Both the position numbers and the translations under genes were made by a program. A stretch of 64,000 bases of DNA, from the NCBI RefSeq assembly GCF_002270355.1, contig NZ_NJFZ01000042.1, forward strand, positions 98,948-162,947, read 5' to 3'. This DNA comes from Flectobacillus sp. BAB-3569 (GTDB lineage: Bacteria > Bacteroidota > Bacteroidia > Cytophagales > Spirosomataceae). The notes under the pieces are model-generated. The model saw only the letters and a list, made by a program, of their open reading frames with translations, searched no databases and was not told the origin of the DNA. Below, one piece after another: positions 35,011 to 45,172 of this stretch (the first letter of the stretch is position 1; each line of letters begins with the position of its first letter).

Positions 35011-38000
35011 TCACAATTCAGCACTAATACTTATAGGGTAATATTTTAGTCTTTGATTATTTTCTGCTACCACCAAATAAGACTTCTGAGCACCACGAAT
35101 GAGTTGAAACGCCTTTACATCACCTCTTAAGTATATACCCTGATAACCAATAGGTTGGGGTAAAAATCTCTTCTGCTTTGTACCCAACAAAACCAATCCG
35201 TAACTAGCATCAATTCTCCCCGTGGTTATTTCGGTTTGAAATTCATTTCCTGCCAAAATCAAATCTAGCATTCCATCAGTATTGACATCAGTAGCTTCGA
35301 TAGCGTTAATAGGAGCCATTTGAGCCTCAATTGGCAAGTCGTGCGTTACAAATTTCCCAGCTTGATTTTCAAGCCAAACACTTTGCCCATAATCACAGCT
35401 CAAATCTATTAGTGATTCTTTGCCGATGTGTTCTATCAGCTCGCTCATCGTCGTTTCAGAAAAATCAAGGTGCAATAGGAATTTCTTTTTTATCGTGGGC
35501 GTTTGTTCCGCAAATTGATTGCGGTCCAAATCGGGATACAATTCAAAATTTCCTGTTTTGTTTTTCAAAAAGTAGGCAGGAAGCAGCTCATTCGTGCCGT
35601 TATTATCAATATCCTTCGCAAAAAGATGATAAGGTCTTGTTTCAGAAATATGATATTTTTGATTGAGTCCCCAATTTCCTAACACCAAATCTTGGTCTCC
35701 ATCGGCATCTAAATCCTTTGCGATTATACTTCGCCACATACCTCTCCTATGAGTCAACTCGCTAGTTTGAGTATCTAAACTTAATTTCCCATGTTGATTT
35801 TTGAAAAATTGAACGGAAGTCCATTCTCCTACGATTACTAAATCCATCTGATTATCGTGATTGTAATCTGTCCAAACTGCCCCTGTAATCATTCCAGCAT
35901 ACAGAAGGTCTGGTGCTAATTGAGCGGTTTGTTCTTTAAAAAAGCCATTTTGGTTAATCAATAAATAACTCTGAGGAAGTTGAGGAAAATGTTCGGCATC
36001 AAGTCGACCACCTACAAAAATATCTTGGTCGCCATCATGGTCTACGTCTGCAACTGCTAAGGTAGTACAAAAAGTTTGAAGCTGTGCAGGGATTGCCATT
36101 AAATTCTGCTGAAAATTGCCTTTCCCATCATTTAAAAATAATTGTACCGAACTGTGATAGCCTCTTGGGTACTCGGTACTTCCACCTGCCAGAAGCAAAT
36201 CCAAATCGCCATCGTTATCGGTATCTACCAAAACTGAAGCCAAATCTTCTTGCAATTTTGAGGTTTGTTTGAATACTTGTGATTTAAAGTTTCCAGACTT
36301 CAGTTGAATGTAAAAACATCCATTTTGACGAGAAGCTCCTCCTACAAAAAAGTCTTCGAGCCCATCTCCATTGACATCACCCTTGGCTAGGCACGGTCCC
36401 AATTGTGAATATTTTTGAGGTTGTAATCGACGATTGTAATAGTCAAAAAATGGTGTTTCTTGATGAATAAAATCAAGTCCAATACCTTTATCTTCAAAGA
36501 ACTTTGTATGAATATCTACTAACTCATTAGCATCACTTTCTTTCAAAAGTAAGCTCGTATCTACTTTTACTCGAAAAAGTTTTTGTACTTTTTGACTTGG
36601 CCAAGTTACTATTAATGAATCAATTAGACTAGATTCTCCTAACCCAACATGTAAACGATTTTCGACAGAGGAAGCATATCCACGAACGGGCTGTTGTTCG
36701 AGCATCTGCACTTTACCTTCAGTATAAAATTCAACCTTTGTACCAAAACCATCTAGATTTCCTTCATTTCCTTTTAAGGTAATCGTTAAAAAGTGAGCCT
36801 TATTAGTATCATCATTTAGGGTATTTTGATAGAGAAAAGCCTTTTGATTAGTATTATTAATCACCAAATCTAAATCACCATCATTGTCGAAATCGGCATA
36901 GGCAGCGCCATGCGAAATAGAAGGATTTTCTAGTCCAACCTCTTGTGTGATATCTTCAAATTGAAGGTTTTGAGTATTTTGAAAGAAAAAATTATTCAAC
37001 TTAACAGGTCCAAACTCATCCAATTTTTTTCGTAAATCATGAATACTTTTTGTATCAAAAGTATTTAAACTATTGCTTCCGCCGCCAAACTGATAACTGC
37101 TTTGTTGAGCTTCTTTAGTAAAATTCAGAAAATCATTGTTTGTCAAATCCTTAGCCAAACCATTAGTGATATGTAAATCTTTCCAGCCATCATTATCAAA
37201 ATCAGCACACAGCACGCTCCAACTCCAATCCGTTTCGGCTACTCCTGCCAAATTACCTATCTCACTAAAAATAGGTATTTGTTGTTGGTTCACAAGTTGA
37301 TTTCCTCGATGAAGCTGTAACATATTCCGTGAAAACTCAGGTTGATATCCTAGTTTTCGTTGCATATCGTACTTCTCAGGACTAAATCCCAATGCCATCA
37401 TCTTTTTGCGCTCATTGGTTGGCGGGAGCATATCCAAAACCATGATATCAGGTGACAAATCATTATTCAAATCTGCGGCATCAACTCCCATACTATTATA
37501 ACTTTGATGCTGGGTAGCTTGAGCTATTACATTTTTGAAAGTTCCATTTTGTTGATTTAACCACAGTTTATCATTGCTGAGATAATCATTGGCCACATAA
37601 ATATCAGGATAGGTATCCTGATTAAAATCGGCAACGGTTACTCCCAAGCCATAACCATCCTCCAAAATACCTGTCTGCTGAGATACATTCTGAAAAACAG
37701 GATGTCCTAATTTCTTATCAAAACCAATATTTTGATAAAGGTGGTCAGCGGCAGGCGATAATCCTGAGGAGTCAGGCACCACAAGTTTATTTGGTTGAGG
37801 ATTAAACAACTGGTGGTTCAATACATATACATCCAAATCGCCATCTTTATCATAATCTAAAAAACAAGCTTGTGTCGAAAAACCTTCATCAGCCAGTCCA
37901 TAGGCTTGGGCTTCTTCCTTGAAAGTCAGGTTTTTCTGATTTATTAATAAAATATTCTTCCGATTCTGAGGATTTTTATGGTGTGAAACGCAAATATAAA

Positions 38001-38391
38001 TATCCTGCCACCCGTCTTGATTAATGTCTACGATGCTCACACCTGTACACCAAGACAACTCTGGAATGTTAGCTTTCGTAGTGATGTCCTCAAATTGCAT
38101 TGTTCCTTTATTCAAATACAAGCGAGGACGTACCTGACTACCCACAAAAATTACATCTTGCAAACCGTCATTATCGAAGTCGCCAACTCCCACGCCAGAG
38201 CCAATGTACATATATTCATTCGTGTAAAAATTCACCGAATCAGACTCTGTCAGCGTATTACTAAAATCAATATGTGACTGACTACTAGAAATAGAAACAA
38301 AATGTAAAGGACTTTTAGTCTTCTTTTGACATGAAGTAAATCCACCCAAAAAGATGAAAAACAGAAAGATATATCTTTTTGAAGTCGTCAA
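35011..38391 (-). CDS. FG-GAP/VCBS repeat and ASPIC/UnbV lipoprotein, surface-exposed
   Basis: 1126 residues as read from a TTG at 38391. Many calcium-binding FG-GAP/VCBS motifs of DxDxDGxxD type: VGDFDNDGLQDVIFVG, VDINQDGWQDIYICV, LDYDKDGDLDVYVLNH, ADVDHDGDQDIFVGG, LDADGDQDLVLGNWG. An ASPIC/UnbV segment lies near 530-600. The signal ends FLGGFTSC (lipobox). The likely start is the ATG at 38405: with one extra T in the T8 run the frame reads MRHFFL then TTSKRYIF. Family members accompany SusC/D loci in Bacteroidota and are thought to be surface glycan-binding or structural proteins; function is unproven. It lies between a GH43 and a GH51 gene. Confidence 0.88.
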   Translation of the reverse strand: MTTSKRYIFLFFIFLGGFTSCQKKTKSPLHFVSISSSQSHIDFSNTLTESDSVNFYTNEYMYIGSGVGVGDFDNDGLQDVIFVGSQVRPRLYLNKGTMQFEDITTKANIPELSWCTGVSIVDINQDGWQDIYICVSHHKNPQNRKNILLINQKNLTFKEEAQAYGLADEGFSTQACFLDYDKDGDLDVYVLNHQLFNPQPNKLVVPDSSGLSPAADHLYQNIGFDKKLGHPVFQNVSQQTGILEDGYGLGVTVADFNQDTYPDIYVANDYLSNDKLWLNQQNGTFKNVIAQATQHQSYNSMGVDAADLNNDLSPDIMVLDMLPPTNERKKMMALGFSPEKYDMQRKLGYQPEFSRNMLQLHRGNQLVNQQQIPIFSEIGNLAGVAETDWSWSVLCADFDNDGWKDLHITNGLAKDLTNNDFLNFTKEAQQSSYQFGGGSNSLNTFDTKSIHDLRKKLDEFGPVKLNNFFFQNTQNLQFEDITQEVGLENPSISHGAAYADFDNDGDLDLVINNTNQKAFLYQNTLNDDTNKAHFLTITLKGNEGNLDGFGTKVEFYTEGKVQMLEQQPVRGYASSVENRLHVGLGESSLIDSLIVTWPSQKVQKLFRVKVDTSLLLKESDANELVDIHTKFFEDKGIGLDFIHQETPFFDYYNRRLQPQKYSQLGPCLAKGDVNGDGLEDFFVGGASRQNGCFYIQLKSGNFKSQVFKQTSKLQEDLASVLVDTDNDGDLDLLLAGGSTEYPRGYHSSVQLFLNDGKGNFQQNLMAIPAQLQTFCTTLAVADVDHDGDQDIFVGGRLDAEHFPQLPQSYLLINQNGFFKEQTAQLAPDLLYAGMITGAVWTDYNHDNQMDLVIVGEWTSVQFFKNQHGKLSLDTQTSELTHRRGMWRSIIAKDLDADGDQDLVLGNWGLNQKYHISETRPYHLFAKDIDNNGTNELLPAYFLKNKTGNFELYPDLDRNQFAEQTPTIKKKFLLHLDFSETTMSELIEHIGKESLIDLSCDYGQSVWLENQAGKFVTHDLPIEAQMAPINAIEATDVNTDGMLDLILAGNEFQTEITTGRIDASYGLVLLGTKQKRFLPQPIGYQGIYLRGDVKAFQLIRGAQKSYLVVAENNQRLKYYPISISAEL

Positions 38392-38397
38392 AAAAAA
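38390..38397 (-). other. Homopolymer one base short at the start of the FG-GAP lipoprotein
   Basis: Coding T8 between the ATG at 38405 and the open frame, offset 14 bases (2 modulo 3). T9 would give an ATG start and a full lipoprotein signal instead of a rare TTG start. Confidence 0.6.
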
Positions 38398-38450
38398 TGT
38401 CTCATAAGCATTTGTCTATTATTTTAATGGGAAGGCAACGTTTCAGAAAG

Positions 38451-39935
38451 TTATTTCTTCTTTCCCCAGATAGCGGTCCCTTTATTATTCAAACCAGAAA
38501 AAAGAATAGTTTCCTTTTTATTTTCCCAATCGCGACCTCGTTCAACCAATACTTCGTCGGTAAAACCATTACTCCATTTCATAGTAAGCCAAGGCGCTGA
38601 ATATGACCATGTATTGGCTGTGCTTCCATTAATACCACCATTGGCATCCAATGAAATAGTAGTAGCTACTTGAAAATCAGGAGAGTTTTGTTCTTTATCA
38701 TACCCAGGAACCACTCTATATCCAAGAATAACTTGCTCCCAATTTCCTACCAAATTTTCTTTCGTAATAGCAGTGGTAAATTCTCCTGCATAGCGCTCTG
38801 GCGAAACCACTGGCCAACCATCTTTTGTCCAAAAGATTTTACGGACATGTAGAATCATAAAATTAATATCCTGTCCCGGGCGACCCTGATGTGCCATATA
38901 ATACTGTCCAGCATTTTCGAAAACACTACAATGTGCCACTCCTTGCCAGCCCGCATGACCTGCAAACTGATAAGGCGCCAATATCATCGGACCATGGTCG
39001 ATATCTTCATTGAGGTTACGTCCTTCAAAATCATAAAAAGGTCCTTCAGGAGAGTCTGAACGCCCTACTCGAACATTATATTTAGTAGCTAACCAGTCAT
39101 AAGAAATAAATAGAAAATACTTTTTGAGTTCTTTATTATAAATTATTTCTGGGCCTTCGATATTACCATTGTATTGCCCATTGGTAAAACCACGATTCGC
39201 AATTCGTTTACCTTTATCACCTGCAACGAGTGGTAAACCAGTAGCAGGATTGAGTTTGAGCATATAAATACCATCCCAAGCCGAGCCATAATAAAAATAG
39301 TGTTCACCTGTTGGCGTAACCACCACTGTTGGGTCAATTGCATTAGTTTGGCGAGTATTGTCATTTTGAGACGTCACTACCAAACCTTGCTCTTTCCATG
39401 GTCCCAAGGGCGAGCTGGCGGTAGCCAATCCAATCACACTTAAACGAGGGTCACCAGAGGAAAGTGAATAATACAAACGAAATTCATTCCCTACTTTCAT
39501 TATGTACGGCGCCCACAAAGAATTAAACGGTTGAATGCCTTTTTGCTTGATAAAGTTTGCCCCTAATGTTGGCAAACCATCAAATACCCAACCATAAAAC
39601 TTCCATTCTATCAAGTCTTTTGACTGGCGAATCTGAATTCCCGGGCGAATATCTGTTCCGTAAGCTACGTCTGTATTGTAGCAATAATAGGTATCGCCTT
39701 CCTTGATAATTGATGGGTCATGTACATTGTAGGGTCCCCAACGCAAATAATTACTAGCAGCGGCCACATCTGCATAAGAGTCTTTGATAGAGTTTATATC
39801 AAAAGCTGGTGCTGTTGGGCTGGGATTAGGCGTAGGGGTTGGGGTGGACTCTACGGCACTTTTCGAGCAAGACCCAAGTCCTAACATGGTCAATATTAGA
39901 AGTATAAAAAAATATTTTTTTGTTGAAAAAAGCAT
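38451..39935 (-). CDS. GH43 arabinanase/arabinosidase lipoprotein
   Basis: 494 residues. Lipoprotein signal with C23 in LGLGSC, then a Pro/Thr linker (TPTPTPNPSPTAP) typical of surface lipoproteins. The GH43 propeller has base D73 (VHDPSIIKEG), D201 (NAIDPTVVV) and acid E260 (GNIEGPEII). The longer strand-rich C-terminus (about 395-494: WEQVILGYRVVPGY, DANGGINGSTANTW, FTDEVLVERGRDWENKK) resembles the extra domain of endo-arabinanases. It immediately follows susD, as expected for the surface enzyme of an arabinan utilisation locus. Confidence 0.92.
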   Translation of the reverse strand: MLFSTKKYFFILLILTMLGLGSCSKSAVESTPTPTPNPSPTAPAFDINSIKDSYADVAAASNYLRWGPYNVHDPSIIKEGDTYYCYNTDVAYGTDIRPGIQIRQSKDLIEWKFYGWVFDGLPTLGANFIKQKGIQPFNSLWAPYIMKVGNEFRLYYSLSSGDPRLSVIGLATASSPLGPWKEQGLVVTSQNDNTRQTNAIDPTVVVTPTGEHYFYYGSAWDGIYMLKLNPATGLPLVAGDKGKRIANRGFTNGQYNGNIEGPEIIYNKELKKYFLFISYDWLATKYNVRVGRSDSPEGPFYDFEGRNLNEDIDHGPMILAPYQFAGHAGWQGVAHCSVFENAGQYYMAHQGRPGQDINFMILHVRKIFWTKDGWPVVSPERYAGEFTTAITKENLVGNWEQVILGYRVVPGYDKEQNSPDFQVATTISLDANGGINGSTANTWSYSAPWLTMKWSNGFTDEVLVERGRDWENKKETILFSGLNNKGTAIWGKKK

Positions 39936-40131
39936 AAGTCTACAGATTGAGGTACCGTATTGATGATTGAAAGGGTGGCATCAAATATTTTTTAGGTTTA
40001 GAGATAAGGCCTTATTTTTAGGAGTAAGCCATAGACAATAATCAGAATAAGTAATTTTTAAGAAACTCTTACTTTGTCCACTGCCTATAGCTTATTGTTA
40101 TTTGAGCAATAATTAGAGTTGTGGTAAAACC

Positions 40132-41685
40132 CTAATAACCAGCATTTTGTTTAACACCAGGATTCGTATTTATCTCACGCTGCGGAATTGGATAAAACTC
40201 TCTACCTGCTTGATAAGTGTTAAACTCAGGGTCACGAAGCTTCAATTCTGCTAGCTTTGTGGCATCTTGTAGCCAACCCCAACGACGAATATCATCAAAA
40301 CGGTGACCTTCCAAGCAAAACTCCAAAAGTCTTTCATGAGCTAATTGATCACGCATTTGTGCAGCAGTCATATTTGGCTTGGTAGTTGCTAAATTTGGTA
40401 ACCCTACACGCGAGCGAACTCGTTGTATGTACTGATAAGCTTGTGCGGTTTGTCCTGTTTCATTCAAACATTCGGCATACATAAGTAAAATATCAGCGTA
40501 TCTCAAAATACGCTCGTTGATACCCGAACGCCAGTCAAACTCATCGGCTTTGGTTTCATCGTTTTCATATTTTCGACAGAACAAATCATTCAAATCGTTA
40601 GGATTTGTATAAAAAGTAGCAAAATCTTTTCCATACAATTTCATACCACCCGGTTTGTTATAGAAAATCGTTGCCTCCAAACGAGGGTCATCTTTTCCTG
40701 CGGCAGTTTTCTCCACTAAAAACTCGTTAAATACAGAGCGAGTAGGTTGCACATCTGTCCAGCCAAAACCACGTGGGCCATAAGTAATGGCACGACCCGA
40801 AACTGCCCCCCAGCCAGGAGCAGGCTCGCCACCCCAGTTCATATCTTTACCGCCAGCATCACGAGAAAATTGAACTTCAAACAATGATTCTTTATTATTT
40901 TCGGCAACTTCTGTAAAATTATCACGGTAATTAGGCATCAAATCGTAGACTCCTAAATCGATAACCGCCTTGAACTGTGTAGCGGCCTCGGTATATTTTT
41001 TAGTAAACAAATAAGCTTTTCCTAAAAACCCTAAAGCTGCTCCTTTAGTAGCGCGACCTGTTTGACCTTTATCGGGCCCCGCCACATTATCATAACTAAC
41101 AGGAAGCAATTCAGAAGCCTTTTTTAAATCTGAAATTACTTGTGCCCAACCTTCCTCTGCGGTAGATTGTTTAACATAAAAATCAGCTGTACTTTTTACC
41201 GAAGTGGTAGGCAACATTACATTACCAAATAAATTGACTAAATGGTAGAAATAAAGTCCTCGTAAGAAATAAGCCTGACCCAAAACACGGTCTTTAACGG
41301 CCTGATCCATCGCTATTTTGGGTACAAAATCCAACACCTGATTGGCTTTAGAAACACCTTCGTAATAAGCCCCAAATGCCCAACCATAGATGGCATCATT
41401 ACCAGTATTCAAGGCAAATCTACCTGAATTGTACATCTGATCCCAAGGACTATTACTCTTGATGTCGTCGCCACGGGTATCGAGCAACAAAGGTGTACTA
41501 CGCATATACCCGCCATCAATTATAAGGGTTTGGTAAGCAGCATTCACTCCCTTTATAGCATCATCTTGTGACTGCCAAAAAGTAGCCGAAGTTTGCTGGT
41601 TGGGGTTTGTTTGCTCCAAGTCTTTTTCACAGCCCGTAGCCAACATCATGGCTGCCACAAAGGCTATTATATATTTTTTATTCAT
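40132..41685 (-). CDS. susD: SusD/RagB-family outer-membrane glycan-binding lipoprotein
   Basis: 517 residues from the ATG at 41685; an upstream in-frame start at 41730 lacks a signal. Lipobox LATGC (C19). SusD features: SQDDAIKGVNAAYQTL, AYFLRGLYFYHLVNLFGNV, GKAYLFTKKYTEAATQFKAVID (TPR-like), GWTDVQPTRSVFNEFL, ILRYADILLMYAECLNETG, LAHERLLEFCLEGHRFDDIRRWG. It binds the polysaccharide at the cell surface and lids the SusC channel. It starts 86 bases after the SusC stop. Confidence 0.96.
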   Translation of the reverse strand: MNKKYIIAFVAAMMLATGCEKDLEQTNPNQQTSATFWQSQDDAIKGVNAAYQTLIIDGGYMRSTPLLLDTRGDDIKSNSPWDQMYNSGRFALNTGNDAIYGWAFGAYYEGVSKANQVLDFVPKIAMDQAVKDRVLGQAYFLRGLYFYHLVNLFGNVMLPTTSVKSTADFYVKQSTAEEGWAQVISDLKKASELLPVSYDNVAGPDKGQTGRATKGAALGFLGKAYLFTKKYTEAATQFKAVIDLGVYDLMPNYRDNFTEVAENNKESLFEVQFSRDAGGKDMNWGGEPAPGWGAVSGRAITYGPRGFGWTDVQPTRSVFNEFLVEKTAAGKDDPRLEATIFYNKPGGMKLYGKDFATFYTNPNDLNDLFCRKYENDETKADEFDWRSGINERILRYADILLMYAECLNETGQTAQAYQYIQRVRSRVGLPNLATTKPNMTAAQMRDQLAHERLLEFCLEGHRFDDIRRWGWLQDATKLAELKLRDPEFNTYQAGREFYPIPQREINTNPGVKQNAGY

Positions 41686-41771
41686 GGAAAATCTAAAATT
41701 AAACGATTTTGTAAAGTAACTCACAGACATATAGTGCTCTTAAAATGGCACGTTCAACTATCTATATCAAA

Positions 41772-44700
41772 TTAGAAACCTACTTGCAAACCAAGCATAA
41801 CGGTACGAGGATTCGGATAAGAGCCATAATCTAAACCTCTGCTCAATAGACCATCACTTGCAAAGTCTGGGTCGTAGCCACGATAGCCAGAAATCAAGAA
41901 AATGTTCTGTCCAGATGCATAGATTCTGATTTTACTTACACCTTTAATTTTGTTCAAAATACTTTGAGGCACGTTGTATCCAATTTGCGCATTTTGCATA
42001 CGCAAATAAGCTCCACTTTCTACAAACCTGTCTGAATCACGCGTGTTTGCATTTGGGTCACCAATCACTGGACGAGGCACATTAGTATTGGTATTAGTTA
42101 GAGTCCAATAATTAAGAGCGTCTACGTGATGATTACCATATTGTTGAGCCATTAAATCACGATATACACCATTGTAAACCTTATTCCCCGCCTGCCCTTG
42201 CATAAAAAATGATACGTCAAAGTTTTTGTATGATGCACCAAAGTTCAAACCATAATAAAAGTTTGGAATAGATGAGCCCAAATAAGTACGGTCGCCCTCG
42301 GCTGTGATTTTGCCGTCACCATTGAGGTCTTTAAACTTAATATCACCAGGGGCAGCATTCAATTGAGTAGCATGATTTTTTACATCATCAGCATTCTGGA
42401 AAATACCTTCAGTAATATATCCATAAATCTCCCCTACAGAATGTCCGACTTCTGTTTTACTCGCTGCACCATAAATTGGCTCATTGTTTCCTCCTAGGGC
42501 TAATACTTTGTTTTTGAGCGTATGTGCATTGGCAGAAATTTCATACTTAAAATCTCCTGTTTTTTTACGATAAGTTGCCGTTAATTCAACCCCAGAGTTG
42601 CTAACCGAAGCAATATTTGTTGTAACACTAGCATTGGTAGAACCAACAGATGCTGGAATTGGAATACCCACCAACATATCATAAGCACGATTATCAAAAT
42701 ATTCAGCAGTAAATGAGATTTTATCATTCATGAAACCAAAATCAACCGCCACGTTGGTGGTTCTTTTCGATTCCCATTTAATAGACGGATCAACCACTTG
42801 TGTACGAGTAGCACCTGGAGCCAAAGCATTGTTGAACACATAATTCGCATTGGTGTTGATATAGGTATCATAGAGATATTGACCAATAGACTGATTACCT
42901 AATTCTCCATAACCACCACGAACTTTCATGCTATTGATAAATTCGGGTAACTGAATATCATTATGTACATTCCAAGCTGCGGCCAATGACATGAAATTAC
43001 CGAAACGATTTGATGGACTAAATCGAGAAGAACCATCACGACGGAAATTGAAAGTCAATAGGTATCTATCACCATAGTTGTAGTTCACACGACCCAAGTA
43101 GGATTGAAGCGCTGCATTCCACTGATATTCGTTGATACCACGACCGCCCGAAGCTTCTAATCCAGAACTTAATGTTAAGAAATAAGGCTCCGTAAGACCC
43201 AAAGCCGTACCAGTCATAGACGCCCACTCATCTTTTTGATGTGTAATACCTGCCAACACATCAATCTTATGTTTACCAATTTCTTTCAGATACGTTGCAG
43301 TATTTTCAATCAAGAAAGTATTAGCACCACCACGTGTTTGAGATAAAAACGCCAATGGAGTAAGGTAGTAAAACCCTAAATCATATTTTGGTTCAAAGAA
43401 GAAGTCTTTCCAATCTGTACGGTCGTAACTAACACTTAATCTGTATTTTAAGTTTTTCGCCAATTCCAACTCACCCCAGAAATTTCCTAAAATACGATTA
43501 CGGTCTCCTGTACTTTTCAATAAAGCATTCATCCCAACTACGTTCAAAGTAATAGCTCGTTGGGTATTGTTATCACTACCGCCATAACCACCCAAACGAT
43601 TAGGGTCGTACACAGGCATTGTCGGAATGGCCGTCAATAAACTAGTTACACTCCCTCCAAAAACGGCGTGTTCTCTAGTATTGGCATTATTTACCTTGTG
43701 CGACTGTGTGTAGGCAAACTTTGCCCCAAATGAGAAAATACCTTTTTTACCTGTCAAATTACCATTCAAGCTATAACGTTTATAGTTTTGAGGACCCGTG
43801 TAGGTACTACTTTGATCAAAATATCCCAAAGAAACACTTCCTCTCAGCGCCTCGGTACCACCCGAAAAGTTGAGATTATGGTCGGTAATTTTACCCGTTT
43901 TAAAGCCTTCTTTTTGCCAATCGGTATCTACTTTGCTAATATATGATGGACTTTTCGGGTCGTTGGCAGGCGCTACCAACAAACCAGCATTCAATTCGGC
44001 CGCACTTGTGATATTCTGATAACCAACGCGGTTAGTTACAGGAATACGTTTCGCTATTTCTTGTACACCCGCATAACCTGAATAATCTACTTTCAGAGGT
44101 CCTGCTTTACCTTTTTTGGTTGTTATAATCACAACGCCTGTAGCCGCTCGTGCCCCATAAATAGCACCTGCCGAGGCATCTTTTAACACTTGAACGCTCT
44201 CAATATCGTCTGGAGAAAAATCAAACGGTGCATCTACAGGAACTCCATCAATCACAAACAATGGACTGTTGTTATTGAAAGAACTAATACCTCGAATTTT
44301 GATACTTACAAATCCACCAGGCTCGCCAGAACCATGTACCGTGACCCCAGCCACTTGACCTTGTAGCATTTTGGCAACATCATAACTTGCTGTTTTCTTA
44401 GCATCTTCCATTTTGACAATACCTACCGAACCTGTCAAATCTTTTACTTTTTGGGTACCATAACCAACCACAACCACCTCATCAAGTTTAGCGATGTCAG
44501 CCGTCAATTCTACGTTGATGGTGCTACGACCACCCACACGAATTTCCTGTTTTAAGAAACCCACAGAAGATATTTCAATGACAGCGTTGGCATCGTCTAC
44601 CTCAATTTTGTAATTTCCTTGTGCATCGGCTACTGTTCCTTTATTTGTTCCTTTAATACGAATGGTAGCTCCAGCCACTGGCTGATTATCTTCACGGCTT

Positions 44701-45161
44701 GTCACTCGACCAGATACGTGTAATACTGCGCCAGAAACTATAATATCTTCTAGAGTAGCGTTTGACTGAACGTTTGGGTTATAATTTCGGTCGGTATTAG
44801 CTGTATTCAAGACGTGAATATTGCCGCGCACTTGCTTAAATTGAAGATTGACTTCTTTCGTCAAGAAATTAAGAACTTCCGAAAGCCTCTTATTTTGCAC
44901 GTTCAATGTAACTTTCACCTGCTCATTGAGGTAAGCATCATTGTATGAAAAATGAAATTGCGTTTGCTTTTCGATTTCTTTAAATACCTGAACAATCGTA
45001 GCTTTTTCTACTTTCATGTTCAGACGAGTATTCTCGACACTTTTGGCTTGTGCACCAAAAATGCCTAGAATATTAATTTGTAAAATACTCATGAGGAGCA
45101 TTAACATAGTCGTAAATCGTTTTTTTAACTGGAGAAGCGACTTGGGTCGAAGGATTTTCAT
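41772..45161 (-). CDS. susC: SusC/RagA TonB-dependent outer-membrane transporter with STN domain
   Basis: 1129 residues. Signal region MLMLLMSILQINILGIFGAQA; STN domain about 50-120 (VFKEIEKQTQFHFSYNDAYL); carboxypeptidase-regulatory domain about 150-235 (VSGRVTSREDNQPVAGATIRIKG); TonB box and plug with DEVVVVGYGTQKVKDLTGSV and IRGISSFNNNSPLFVIDGVP; then a barrel ending YPNPRTVMLGLQVGF. The STN domain normally contacts a FecR anti-sigma factor, and a FecR gene lies directly upstream, so this transporter probably signals through it to the ECF sigma factor. Likely cargo: arabinan oligosaccharides. A candidate antisense RNA covers its leader. Confidence 0.96.
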   Translation of the reverse strand: MKILRPKSLLQLKKRFTTMLMLLMSILQINILGIFGAQAKSVENTRLNMKVEKATIVQVFKEIEKQTQFHFSYNDAYLNEQVKVTLNVQNKRLSEVLNFLTKEVNLQFKQVRGNIHVLNTANTDRNYNPNVQSNATLEDIIVSGAVLHVSGRVTSREDNQPVAGATIRIKGTNKGTVADAQGNYKIEVDDANAVIEISSVGFLKQEIRVGGRSTINVELTADIAKLDEVVVVGYGTQKVKDLTGSVGIVKMEDAKKTASYDVAKMLQGQVAGVTVHGSGEPGGFVSIKIRGISSFNNNSPLFVIDGVPVDAPFDFSPDDIESVQVLKDASAGAIYGARAATGVVIITTKKGKAGPLKVDYSGYAGVQEIAKRIPVTNRVGYQNITSAAELNAGLLVAPANDPKSPSYISKVDTDWQKEGFKTGKITDHNLNFSGGTEALRGSVSLGYFDQSSTYTGPQNYKRYSLNGNLTGKKGIFSFGAKFAYTQSHKVNNANTREHAVFGGSVTSLLTAIPTMPVYDPNRLGGYGGSDNNTQRAITLNVVGMNALLKSTGDRNRILGNFWGELELAKNLKYRLSVSYDRTDWKDFFFEPKYDLGFYYLTPLAFLSQTRGGANTFLIENTATYLKEIGKHKIDVLAGITHQKDEWASMTGTALGLTEPYFLTLSSGLEASGGRGINEYQWNAALQSYLGRVNYNYGDRYLLTFNFRRDGSSRFSPSNRFGNFMSLAAAWNVHNDIQLPEFINSMKVRGGYGELGNQSIGQYLYDTYINTNANYVFNNALAPGATRTQVVDPSIKWESKRTTNVAVDFGFMNDKISFTAEYFDNRAYDMLVGIPIPASVGSTNASVTTNIASVSNSGVELTATYRKKTGDFKYEISANAHTLKNKVLALGGNNEPIYGAASKTEVGHSVGEIYGYITEGIFQNADDVKNHATQLNAAPGDIKFKDLNGDGKITAEGDRTYLGSSIPNFYYGLNFGASYKNFDVSFFMQGQAGNKVYNGVYRDLMAQQYGNHHVDALNYWTLTNTNTNVPRPVIGDPNANTRDSDRFVESGAYLRMQNAQIGYNVPQSILNKIKGVSKIRIYASGQNIFLISGYRGYDPDFASDGLLSRGLDYGSYPNPRTVMLGLQVGF

Positions 45162-45168
45162 ATATTTG
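45161..45168 (+). promoter_or_regulatory. Plus-strand -7 element TATATTTG at the susC start
   Basis: Exact TAnnTTTG match on the strand opposite susC. A TTG at 45142-45144 lies 16 bases upstream, slightly shorter than usual. Confidence 0.5.
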
Positions 45169-45172
45169 ATTG

